A stretch of 64,000 nucleotides of DNA from Gammaproteobacteria bacterium (GTDB taxonomy: Bacteria > Pseudomonadota > Gammaproteobacteria > Pseudomonadales > IMCC2047), in contig JAJFKB010000011.1 of NCBI GenBank assembly GCA_021773395.1, positions 248,001-312,000 of the forward strand, read 5' to 3'. The position numbers and the translations under genes were made by a program. The notes under the pieces are model-generated. The model was given only the letters and a program-made list of their open reading frames with translations. It was not told where the DNA came from and searched no databases. How positions within the stretch are numbered: position 1 is the stretch's first letter; every line of letters starts with the position of its first letter. Shown in pieces: positions 47,107 through 54,344 of this stretch.

Positions 47107-47196
47107 GAGTCGCATGAGCAACATTAGGGTGGTACACTTGGGTTCTACCTTGAACGTCAGATAGATTTTTTATTTTAAGGTTATCAATAAGTTACG
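47107..47196. repeat. R2: right-end repeat of island 1
   Basis: The first 22 bases (GAGTCGCATGAGCAACATTAGG) are identical to 49739-49760. Similarity continues through TCTACCTTGAACGTCAG for about 90 bp. It also carries GGTGGTACACTTGG, like GGTGGTACACCTTGG in R1, so both island ends may share recombinase or Xis sites. Confidence 0.75.
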
Positions 47197-47223
47197 GGCG
47201 CTCCGCAAGATTTAAAACACGAT

Positions 47224-47251
47224 GGTTCAAGTCCTCTCCTGGGCACCATTT
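47224..47251 (+). repeat. attR: exact copy of tRNA-Leu 3' end
   Basis: A 28-bp perfect repeat of 37014-37041. It marks the right boundary of island 1 and the left boundary of the HNH-Fic segment. Confidence 0.92.
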
Positions 47252-47371
47252 TGAAAACGTCCACAGATTACGAGAGACCATCCAGGACGCAGGTTCTTAG
47301 GTAGATTTTTTTGTTTCTGCCTTTCAGCACGCCTGTCTCTTCTAACTTTCTCAGCAATAAAAACTCACTAT

Positions 47372-47932
47372 CTATGACAAAAAAATATTTTCACGATGAT
47401 ATTCAAGAAAATCCAATGCTGGCTGAAATTTATCAGGACGCCCAATTTCTCTACCTTCATACGTTTTTATAGTGGCTTCATAGAAGCGATCCAGTGAAGC
47501 AATGGTTTTTGAAGTTTTGATAGTCATATCATCTTGAATAGTAATCATTCCTATATCAAATGCTTTATCATGAAGTACTGATAAGCAAAGGCCATTGCTT
47601 GGATTCAAACGATTTGAAGCATCAATTCTCCATGGGACGATATGGCTTGCCACAAGTAGTTTAGGGATTGATAGGCCGCTGATGCAGCAAGTGTTGTTGT
47701 ACGAACTTAGCACTGATTTTCTAAAAAAGTTTTGACCAATACGCACTTTTACCTTCACGGCTCTCGTTTCTCCGACATAATTTTCTGTATCTGGCAAATC
47801 ACCCGTTTCATCCGTTAGTGCTTGATTCAAAGCTTTGGAAGCCTCAATTGTAAAATCTTCCCAATTACTGCGCATTTCTTCCCACATTTTTTTATCTGCA
47901 TTTGATGCACCCGACAGACCTTTCCGTCCCAT
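47372..47932 (-). CDS. HNH endonuclease, N-terminally truncated
   Basis: The 186-residue product has an HNH_2-type nuclease domain in the C-terminal half: CCISGLSIPKLLVASHIVPW, then RLNPSNGLCLSVLHDKAFD. It begins MGRKGLSGASNADKKMWEEM, which in homologues I remember sits about 80-90 residues into the protein after a conserved N-terminal domain. That domain is absent here. The frame is closed by a stop a few codons upstream, and the fic gene ends 13 bp before. The nuclease core is intact, but function is doubtful. Confidence 0.75.
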   Translation of the reverse strand: MGRKGLSGASNADKKMWEEMRSNWEDFTIEASKALNQALTDETGDLPDTENYVGETRAVKVKVRIGQNFFRKSVLSSYNNTCCISGLSIPKLLVASHIVPWRIDASNRLNPSNGLCLSVLHDKAFDIGMITIQDDMTIKTSKTIASLDRFYEATIKTYEGREIGRPDKFQPALDFLEYHRENIFLS

Positions 47933-47945
47933 ACCCAGAACTCAT

Positions 47946-49028
47946 TTACCGGATCATCTTGTATCTCGTACTGCGGCCTTGCCCGACTCGTTCGAGGCGT
48001 TTCAGATCAACCAGTTTTTTAATAATAGCTTCCACGGTGCGGGGCGGAAAACCCAGCACCTCAATAGCATCTTTACGGCTAAAGGTTGTCTCTTTGCGGG
48101 TTTGTGCCCACTGCCAGAGAGCCAGCTGTTTTTCTGAAAGCAGTGTTTCAATGTTGTCTTTCTCTATCAGTTCTAAGGCGCTTTCTGCCTGTGCTTTTAC
48201 GATAGACAGAAAACAGAATAACCAGGGGTAGAGGTCTTCGGCTTCCGATTTCCAGCCACTTTGGGAGCGGCTCAGTGCAAGGTAGTAATCTGCTTTGCGT
48301 GCTTCTATTAATTTTTCGTGGGAGACCAGGCCAGTAAAAGCATAGCCTTGTTGAAGCAGTAATAAGTTGGTCAGTAACCGACTGGTGCGTCCGTTACCAT
48401 CCTGAAAGGGATGAATGGCTAGATATTCAAAAATAAAATTACCCATGCGGATAAGCGGGTGTTTGAATTTCTTCTCATCTGCCCATTGATACCAGCCCAC
48501 CAGCTCTTGCATTTCTTTTGGTGTCAGGTGTGGTGGTGTTGGGTCAAAGATAACGCCAAGTATATTGCCGCTTTGGTCTTTTGCTTCAACGCGGTTGGAA
48601 CCAAACTTATAGACGCCGCGTTGCCGTTGATCTTTATCCGAATATTGCAGCATGTCGTGGTGAAACTGCAAAATCAGTGATTCACTCAGTGCCATGTCTG
48701 CGAAGGATTCCAGAACGCGCTCAAGCATTTCCAGATACCCGGCCACCTCTTGCTCATCCCGGGATTTAAATTTGCGAATATGTAAGTTGCGGTAAAGCGC
48801 CTCAACCTGGTCATCACTGAGCCGGTTCCCTTCAATACGGTTGGAAGCCCCCGTTGAGGTAATAATGACTGACTGCGTAAGACGGCTGATGGTTTGTGGC
48901 AGGAATTTGCCTGTTAGACGAAAAGCGGTTTTAATCGCATCAATTTCCGACAATAGCGTAAAAAGTGCTTCAGTCTTCTCCGGGCTGAAGGTTAACCTTT
49001 TACTCAATCGTTCATTTTGCCAATCCAT
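47946..49028 (-). CDS. Fic-domain AMP-transferase, class II (SoFic-like)
   Basis: The 360-residue protein has the catalytic motif HPFQDGNGRTSR (H206), and the inhibitory helix STGASNRIEGN (E66) N-terminal to it, so it is class II. A C-terminal winged helix (FSRKDAIEVLGFPPRTVEAI) follows. It would transfer AMP from ATP to target hydroxyls. This architecture matches Shewanella SoFic-type proteins, some reported as anti-phage. The start at 49028 (MDWQNERL) is chosen; a longer frame adds 8 residues inside the TGTGA repeats. Confidence 0.87.
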   Translation of the reverse strand: MDWQNERLSKRLTFSPEKTEALFTLLSEIDAIKTAFRLTGKFLPQTISRLTQSVIITSTGASNRIEGNRLSDDQVEALYRNLHIRKFKSRDEQEVAGYLEMLERVLESFADMALSESLILQFHHDMLQYSDKDQRQRGVYKFGSNRVEAKDQSGNILGVIFDPTPPHLTPKEMQELVGWYQWADEKKFKHPLIRMGNFIFEYLAIHPFQDGNGRTSRLLTNLLLLQQGYAFTGLVSHEKLIEARKADYYLALSRSQSGWKSEAEDLYPWLFCFLSIVKAQAESALELIEKDNIETLLSEKQLALWQWAQTRKETTFSRKDAIEVLGFPPRTVEAIIKKLVDLKRLERVGQGRSTRYKMIR

Positions 49029-49052
49029 CTTATACTCACACACTAAAAACAA

Positions 49053-49077
49053 TGTGATATTGTGTGATTTAATGTGA
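49053..49077. promoter_or_regulatory. Three TGTGA repeats on a 10-bp period upstream of fic
   Basis: TGTGA occurs at 49053, 49063 and 49073, exactly one helical turn apart, with an inverted TCACA at 49036-49040. They lie 25-49 bp upstream of the fic start, where a repressor site would block transcription. The Fic C-terminal winged helix is a candidate ligand. Confidence 0.55.
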
Positions 49078-49448
49078 GAAAAGACAAGTGTTTCTCGTAC
49101 GGTTCTAGATTTTGAAATTCCGGTTTTATAGACACATGAAGCGGTTTTCCGCCTATAAATACAATCTTTGACAAGGTCGGCAGTTTGATATGTATATTAT
49201 GTTTTGTTTTCTATACATATTTTGACTTTGTACATAGAAAATCACCCTATTCTCGCCGACATTAATATCGGCTGATTGACTACTAAGTTTCCGTCTGATT
49301 GCCTGTTTTGATACCGAATAGCTCAAATACCCTGTCGAAAAGAGGGGTATTTCAGTATAAACGGTAGTTTATGCAACACTGAAAGTAACACGGGAATTTA
49401 CAAAATTCTGTTATTTATATTAAATACAAATAGTTATAAATATTCCTT
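49078..49448. other. AT-rich non-coding stretch upstream of fic
   Basis: Strongly AT-rich, with no gene, tRNA or clear repeat. Base composition differs from the flanking core genes, consistent with acquired DNA. Confidence 0.5.
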
Positions 49449-49471
49449 GAGTCCTCTCCTGGCACTATTTC
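49449..49471 (+). repeat. Degenerate third copy of the tRNA-Leu 3' end
   Basis: GAGTCCTCTCCTGGCACTATTT compares with AAGTCCTCTCCTGGGCACCATTT: one base deleted and two changed. It is followed by an R1-like sequence exactly as at the real tRNA, so it is the left end of a second element. Confidence 0.8.
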
Positions 49472-49584
49472 TTATCTAACCACTTGTTTCAAAATAAGTT
49501 TTAAATCTCGCAGAACATACTTCAGCTAAGGTGGTACACCTTGGTGATAAACTATGCGTTGGATGCGCATCTGCGAGGTGTTTC
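49471..49584 (+). repeat. R1': second copy of the structured left end
   Basis: Outer arms CTCGCAGA (49507-49514) / TCTGCGAG (49570-49577) and the core GGTGGTACACCTTGG (49530-49544) are kept. The inner ATGCG/CGCAT hairpin has different loop bases. It ends at an ATG (49585) like the first copy. Confidence 0.75.
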
Positions 49585-49704
49585 ATGATTTCACAATACC
49601 GAAGCTAGCCTAAAGTGAAGGACTACCCCTCTCATAAGCAGAAAGGTTTAGATAAATGGATGCTTGAAGATGCGTCGATAAAAGCTAACTATTTCGACAG
49701 ATAG
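49585..49704 (+). pseudogene. Second integrase remnant with internal deletion
   Basis: The ATG has the same position relative to R1' as the first remnant and starts MISQYRS, stop. The same frame continues open as PKVKDYPSHKQKGLDKWMLE and DASIKANYFDR to a stop at 49702. The simplest reading is an integrase reduced to its first few codons joined to its C-terminal tail. Identity of the tail is inferred from frame and position, not from a recognised domain. Confidence 0.5.
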
Positions 49705-49738
49705 GGCTGACATGTCGATAGCGTGAACATATGAATTA

Positions 49739-49830
49739 GAGTCGCATGAGCAACATTAGGTCAGCACACTTGGACTCTACCTTGAACGTCAGGTAGCTTT
49801 GTATTTTTAACATTATCATAAAGTCAGCGA
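49739..49830. repeat. R2': second copy of the right-end repeat
   Basis: The 22 bases GAGTCGCATGAGCAACATTAGG are identical to 47107-47128, with about 75 percent similarity for the next 70 bp by eye. It begins 35 bp after the integrase remnant and ends beside the stop of the hydrolase gene, marking the right edge of the accessory region. Confidence 0.75.
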
Positions 49831-49835
49831 AGCAA

Positions 49836-51068
49836 CTATACCACCAATTCCAGTGCCGCCTGCAGTAGTACATTGCAGCCTTTTTCGACATCATGCCAGT
49901 GGCTCCACTCATCCGGGGCATGGCTGATGCCGCCAACACTGGGGATAAACATCAGACCAGTGGGAGTGATGTCTGCGAAGAATTGCGCGTCATGGCCAGC
50001 GCCACTGGGCATTATCAACGTTTTATAACCTAGCTTTTTAGCATGTTTCTCCAGCAATTCGATCATTACCGGTGTGCAGGGCTTGGGTTCCAGCCAGCTC
50101 ATCTGGTCGTATTCAAACATTAATTTATGTCTGCGGGCGATGGAAGAACACACTTTACGACAGGAATTAGCAATATTAAGCATGACCTCTTCGGACATAT
50201 CCCTGCCCACCAGCGTGAAATCCACCTCGCCGGGCACGGTATGTGCAAAACCCGGTTTCAGTTCAACGCTGCCGATGGTAAGCCGGGTTTTATCGGTGCC
50301 TTCTTCGTCAATGATGCGGGGGATCTCATGGGCAAAATCCGCCAGTCCCATGAAAGCGTCGCTGCGAAGATCCATGGGTGCCGTGCCCGCATGATCCGCC
50401 TTGCCAATAAACTTGATAAGCCACTTGAATACACCAGAAATACCCTCCACCACGCCAATGGTGTTATGGGTTTGCTCCAGTACCGGACCTTGTTCGATAT
50501 GCAGCTCCAGGAAACCCATCAGACTGTCTGGGTCACGAGCCGCCTCCATGGCCAGATGATAGGGTAGTTGGCAGCTACCCATGGCCTCCCGTAAAAGCAG
50601 TCCGCCATGGTCTTTCGCTCGCTCCAGCCAATCAAGCTTTAGATTGCCAGTTAATGCCTGAGCCCCCAACATGCCGCCAAAGCGACCTTCCTCCTCGCTG
50701 GTGGCAACCACCTCCAAAGCATGTCGTAATTTAATATTATTTTCCTTAATGACCCGGATACACTCCAGACCGGCGACTACACCCAGGACTCCATCGAACA
50801 TACCCCCGGCAGGTACAGAGTCCAGATGGGAGCCAATTAGCAGTGCCTTTTGTTCCGCTCCGCCCAGTCTTCCGACAACATTACCGGCCCCATCCATGTA
50901 CACCTGTAATTCCAGCTCCTCCATCTGTTGCATCAGCCAGTAGCGGGCTTTCATGTCTTCTTCGCTAAAGCCCTGGCGGTAAATGCCCTGATCCTCCGCG
51001 TTATAACCAAACCGGCCCAGGGTGTAGATATCCTGTTTGACTCGCTCCAAATTGATGACAGGGTTCAC
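49836..51068 (-). CDS. M20-family N-carbamoyl-L-amino-acid hydrolase
   Basis: The 410-residue zinc hydrolase has metal-ligand motifs GSHLDSVPAGGMFDG, SEEEGRFGG, LELHIEQGPVLE and SGAGHDAQF near the C-terminus: the amidase/hydantoinase/carbamoylase branch (allantoate amidohydrolase, beta-ureidopropionase, L-carbamoylase). It releases CO2 and ammonia from a ureido amino acid. It is the last gene of the carbamoyl/amide operon, 21 bp after the asparagine synthase-like gene. Confidence 0.88.
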   Translation of the reverse strand: MNPVINLERVKQDIYTLGRFGYNAEDQGIYRQGFSEEDMKARYWLMQQMEELELQVYMDGAGNVVGRLGGAEQKALLIGSHLDSVPAGGMFDGVLGVVAGLECIRVIKENNIKLRHALEVVATSEEEGRFGGMLGAQALTGNLKLDWLERAKDHGGLLLREAMGSCQLPYHLAMEAARDPDSLMGFLELHIEQGPVLEQTHNTIGVVEGISGVFKWLIKFIGKADHAGTAPMDLRSDAFMGLADFAHEIPRIIDEEGTDKTRLTIGSVELKPGFAHTVPGEVDFTLVGRDMSEEVMLNIANSCRKVCSSIARRHKLMFEYDQMSWLEPKPCTPVMIELLEKHAKKLGYKTLIMPSGAGHDAQFFADITPTGLMFIPSVGGISHAPDEWSHWHDVEKGCNVLLQAALELVV

Positions 51069-51089
51069 TGTATCAGATACCTCGCCGAT

Positions 51090-53099
51090 TCAGGCTGCCC
51101 AGCCGAGCTGTTCGGCGCGGTTACGGGCCAGCTCAGGAATGTCAGCGTCGATAAAATGCTGATGCATAACCTGTACTCCAATAAGGTGGTTGATTACCGC
51201 GTCAATCTGCACTTTGTCAGCAGTAGTGCTAGCGGGATCGTCATGACGCTCGAACAGCGCATTTATGCCCTCGAATGATAGCAGGCCTGCGGCCTCCACT
51301 CGCTCTTTGGACAGGTGTTTGTCGGCAAGTTTTTTCATTTGCTGCCACTTGGTCTGATCAGTGTGTGCCGGGGGCGCCATAAAGGCAAATTTCTCGCGCT
51401 TGTACAGTACTTCAGGCAGTATGCCTTTCATGGCCTCCCGCAGCACATATTTTTCGATACGCCCCTTGATGCGGTACTGGGGGGGGATCTGTACGGCAAA
51501 TTCTGCCAGGTGGTGGTCCAAGAAAGCCGGACGAGCTTCCATGGAATTGGCCATATCGACCCGATCACCACCCCAGGTGAGAATCTGGCCCTCCAGCATC
51601 GTTTTGCACCAGACATACTGGGCCTTGTCCAGGGCGTGTCGGCCCTGCAGCTGATCCGTATCCAGAGTGTCGGCGATAGCGGCGCCGGGCTGGTAATCCT
51701 TGAGAGTTTCACGCAGATCCGCTGCAAGTAGATCAGGTACCAGCGGCGCACAGGCAAGCCAGGGTTGCAGGCAGCTTGGGGTAAAGCCTACCGTAAAGTG
51801 CAAAGCGGGATCATCCACCTGTGTTTGCGCCAACATGGAGCCGGTGAACAGTGCATTACTCTCACTGAGCATGGATTGCCAATGTGCTTTTTCTTCAGCA
51901 TTCAGTGAATCCAGGCCGTGCAAAAACATATCACGGCGAAAAGCCGGGTAGCCACCAAACAGTTCATCAGAGCCTTCGCCGGTCATAACCACCTTGTATT
52001 TATTGGCGTTGACGTGTCGACTCATCAGCAGTTTCGCTACGGCCAATGTGTTGTATATTGTGCGCTCGGTATGCCAGATTGTTTCTTCGAAATGCCCGTA
52101 TAGTTCATTGCCCGAGAGACGCATAATATCCTGTTCGGCACCGCACCTTTCCGCCATTTGCGTAGCGATACTACTTTCATCGTACTTGTCATCGTCAAAT
52201 CCGATGGTAAAAGCCCGAACCGGGCCCTGGCTGCAAGCCGAGGCAAGGCCGATAATCGCGCATGAGTCGATGCCGCCAGAAAGATAGCTGCCAACCGGCA
52301 CGTCGGCTTCCAGGCGCAGAGCAACCGCATTAAGAAGCTCTTCACGGGTACGTTCGATTGCCGTCTCTTCCGACATTGGCTCGCGCTCTGACTCCCGGGG
52401 GAAATCAAGATCCCAATATTTACGATCGCTTATCAGCAATTTGTCGTCTGATCGCTGAATGCGCACTACGTGTCCGGGTTTTACCTGCTGTATTCCTTTA
52501 AACGCTGTGGTGCCCGGCACCATGGTCTGGATAAGCTGATGGTAAAGGCCTTCGGGTGTAAATTCGGGTTTTACTTGCGGATGCGCAAATATGACTTTTA
52601 GCTCCGAACCGAACACCAGGGTGTTGCCAACCTGGGTCCAGTACAACGGCTTGACGCCAAAGCGATCCCGCACCAGGTAAAGTGCTTCTTCCTGCTTGTC
52701 ATAAAGGGAAAAAGCGAACTCTCCCCGTAATTGCTCTAGTGTTTGCTCCATCCCTACCCTGGGATAAAGGTGAAGGATAATTTCGGAATCGCTTTTGGTC
52801 GCGAAACGTGCATCCTGCGCCGTCAGGCGGGCACGAATTCGTTGATAGTCGTAAAACTCTCCGTTATGCGCCAGTAGCAGCGTACCGTCAGCACTGACAA
52901 AAGGTTGACGGCCACGATCTTCATCCAGATCAATAATGGACAAGCGCGCGTGACTGAAGCCGACTCCATGATCGTCAAATATTTTGCAGCCAAAGCCATC
53001 CGGCCCGCGATGATGTTGAATAGCTGCCATATTGACCAGTAATTGTGGATCAATTGTGTCCTGGGCTTGAGCATGTAATATACCGGCGATTCCGCACAT
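51090..53099 (-). CDS. asnB: Asparagine synthase-like amidotransferase
   Basis: The 669-residue protein has an N-terminal class II glutaminase (catalytic C2 in MCGIAG, RGPDGFG, AHNGEFYDY) and a C-terminal ATP-pyrophosphatase synthetase domain (SYLSGGIDS, MTGEGSDELFGGY). The residue order is right for activity. It is longer than E. coli AsnB (554) and closer to the AsnB3/secondary-metabolism type, so the substrate may be a modified aspartate. It lies 41 bp after the ATCase-like gene. Confidence 0.87.
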   Translation of the reverse strand: MCGIAGILHAQAQDTIDPQLLVNMAAIQHHRGPDGFGCKIFDDHGVGFSHARLSIIDLDEDRGRQPFVSADGTLLLAHNGEFYDYQRIRARLTAQDARFATKSDSEIILHLYPRVGMEQTLEQLRGEFAFSLYDKQEEALYLVRDRFGVKPLYWTQVGNTLVFGSELKVIFAHPQVKPEFTPEGLYHQLIQTMVPGTTAFKGIQQVKPGHVVRIQRSDDKLLISDRKYWDLDFPRESEREPMSEETAIERTREELLNAVALRLEADVPVGSYLSGGIDSCAIIGLASACSQGPVRAFTIGFDDDKYDESSIATQMAERCGAEQDIMRLSGNELYGHFEETIWHTERTIYNTLAVAKLLMSRHVNANKYKVVMTGEGSDELFGGYPAFRRDMFLHGLDSLNAEEKAHWQSMLSESNALFTGSMLAQTQVDDPALHFTVGFTPSCLQPWLACAPLVPDLLAADLRETLKDYQPGAAIADTLDTDQLQGRHALDKAQYVWCKTMLEGQILTWGGDRVDMANSMEARPAFLDHHLAEFAVQIPPQYRIKGRIEKYVLREAMKGILPEVLYKREKFAFMAPPAHTDQTKWQQMKKLADKHLSKERVEAAGLLSFEGINALFERHDDPASTTADKVQIDAVINHLIGVQVMHQHFIDADIPELARNRAEQLGWAA

Positions 53100-53140
53100 A
53101 AGCTGATGATTAATTCCTTGTTGTTAAGCGATTAAAAGGT

Positions 53141-54205
53141 TCAGACGACGTCGAGCACTCGCCCTTTACGGTGAACCAGACAGGTGAGCAGCGCCATACG
53201 CACGAATACTGCACCGCGAGCCTGGGAGAAGTACCAGTTAAATGGCGTATGGTCCAGCTCGGTAGAAAGTTCTTCGCCGCGGGCCAGCGGGTGAAGCACG
53301 ATGGCGTTTTCTTTGAAGGGAGTGTTATTGTCCAACTGGAACGACTTACCAAAGGTCAGAAAGTCATCTCCCGTCCATGCGATAGTATTGATATACACCA
53401 CATCAAGAGTGGGCACTAGTTCATCAAAGCTGCTTCCGGCCTGGATGATATTGAGACCACTCTCTTTAAAGTCCTGTAAACTTTCGTCGTCATTCCCATC
53501 CTTTTCGTCATTGAATAAATAGACCGCTTCAAAGGCATGGGAGAATACTGAAAAAATCTTTAGCAGGCTGCGCACGGTGCGCATCTTGTCCGGCACACCT
53601 ATAATGCCTACCCGGATACGCTGGTCTTCAGGCAAATCTTTTTTTATCAGTTCCGGTCGCCATTTAAAGATGGTGTAAATATCGGCCATAGCCTGAGTTG
53701 GATGCTCGTCCATACCGTTGCCCGCATTGATAATAGGAATGCGTAATGTATCGCGCATCTCATAAAGAGATTCCTCCCGGGTATCACGCAACACCACACA
53801 GTCGGCGTAGTTATTAAACATTTCTCCCACATCAGACAGCGACTCTCCCTTGGCAATCCCGGTGGTGGACCGATCTGTAATCGACATAATGTCGCCGCCG
53901 AGCCGATGCCAGGCGCTTTCGAACGAGAGGCGCGTTCGAGTACTGGGCTCGTAAAAGGCACTTATCAGAATTTTACCTTGTAACGGCGTGCTGAAGCGAT
54001 CCGGGTTGGACTCATATTTAGCGGCCAGCCGAAACAGCTGCAATAGGGTTTGCGCATCAAATTGATCCGCTTTGAGTATGTGCTGGTGCTCCAGGGGCCT
54101 CAGATAGTCGCCATCTTCGACAATAGTTCGTAACAACGCCTTCGGGTGAGCATCACCCTGCACGTCAGGTTTGTTCCGAGAGCGAATATGAACCTGTTCT
54201 TCCAT
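53141..54205 (-). CDS. Aspartate/ornithine carbamoyltransferase-family enzyme
   Basis: The 354-residue protein has carbamoyl-phosphate motif STRTR (88-92), the second motif NGMDEHPTQAMAD and HPLARGEEL where ATCase has HPLPR. It has an extra 40 residues at the N-terminus. No pyrI or pyrC is nearby, so it is likely a paralogue serving the operon, carbamoylating aspartate or another amino acid. GAGGAG precedes the ATG. A 39-residue microprotein gene lies 19 bp upstream. Confidence 0.83.
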   Translation of the reverse strand: MEEQVHIRSRNKPDVQGDAHPKALLRTIVEDGDYLRPLEHQHILKADQFDAQTLLQLFRLAAKYESNPDRFSTPLQGKILISAFYEPSTRTRLSFESAWHRLGGDIMSITDRSTTGIAKGESLSDVGEMFNNYADCVVLRDTREESLYEMRDTLRIPIINAGNGMDEHPTQAMADIYTIFKWRPELIKKDLPEDQRIRVGIIGVPDKMRTVRSLLKIFSVFSHAFEAVYLFNDEKDGNDDESLQDFKESGLNIIQAGSSFDELVPTLDVVYINTIAWTGDDFLTFGKSFQLDNNTPFKENAIVLHPLARGEELSTELDHTPFNWYFSQARGAVFVRMALLTCLVHRKGRVLDVV

Positions 54206-54224
54206 TGAGAAAATTCTCCTCTAT

Positions 54225-54344
54225 TTACCAAAGGTTGCCACGTAGCCAATCCCGAACCAATAGGGTCATCAGAATCAGCGGAGTAGCACTGGTCATGACC
54301 AGTGCTACCCATACGAGAGTGGAAAGGGCGGAAAGTGAGATCAT
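54225..54344 (-). CDS. 39-residue membrane microprotein overlapping the symporter stop
   Basis: An ATG at 54344 overlaps the symporter TGA by 4 bp (ATGA). AGGAG lies 10 bp upstream inside the symporter gene. The product starts MISLSALSTLVWVALVMTSA and ends RDWLRGNLW: one transmembrane helix and a short basic tail. The 4-bp overlap, ribosome site and position 19 bp before the next gene argue for a real, coupled gene. It may be a small subunit of the symporter. No family is recognised. Confidence 0.72.
   Translation of the reverse strand: MISLSALSTLVWVALVMTSATPLILMTLLVRDWLRGNLW

Larger units (their letters stand above)
37014..47251. mobile_element. Integrated island 1 at tRNA-Leu, defence-like operon
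   Basis: A 10.2-kb segment bounded by perfect 28-bp direct repeats. It contains an integrase remnant next to attL, a six-gene minus-strand operon and a right-end repeat (R2). No intact integrase is present, so it is probably not self-mobile. The left end is shared with a second remnant at 49449-49830. Confidence 0.88.
47224..49471. mobile_element. Island compartment 2 (HNH and Fic genes)
   Basis: A 2.2-kb segment between the exact attR and the degenerate third att copy at 49449-49471. It holds two minus-strand genes and no recombinase. It is either a separate tandem cassette or the far part of an older, larger element. Confidence 0.6.

Noticed and set aside
37014-47251. CRISPR array or BREX/DISARM identity for the island
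   Set aside because: No spaced direct repeats; no pglZ, brxC, drmB or drmA-type genes among the six.
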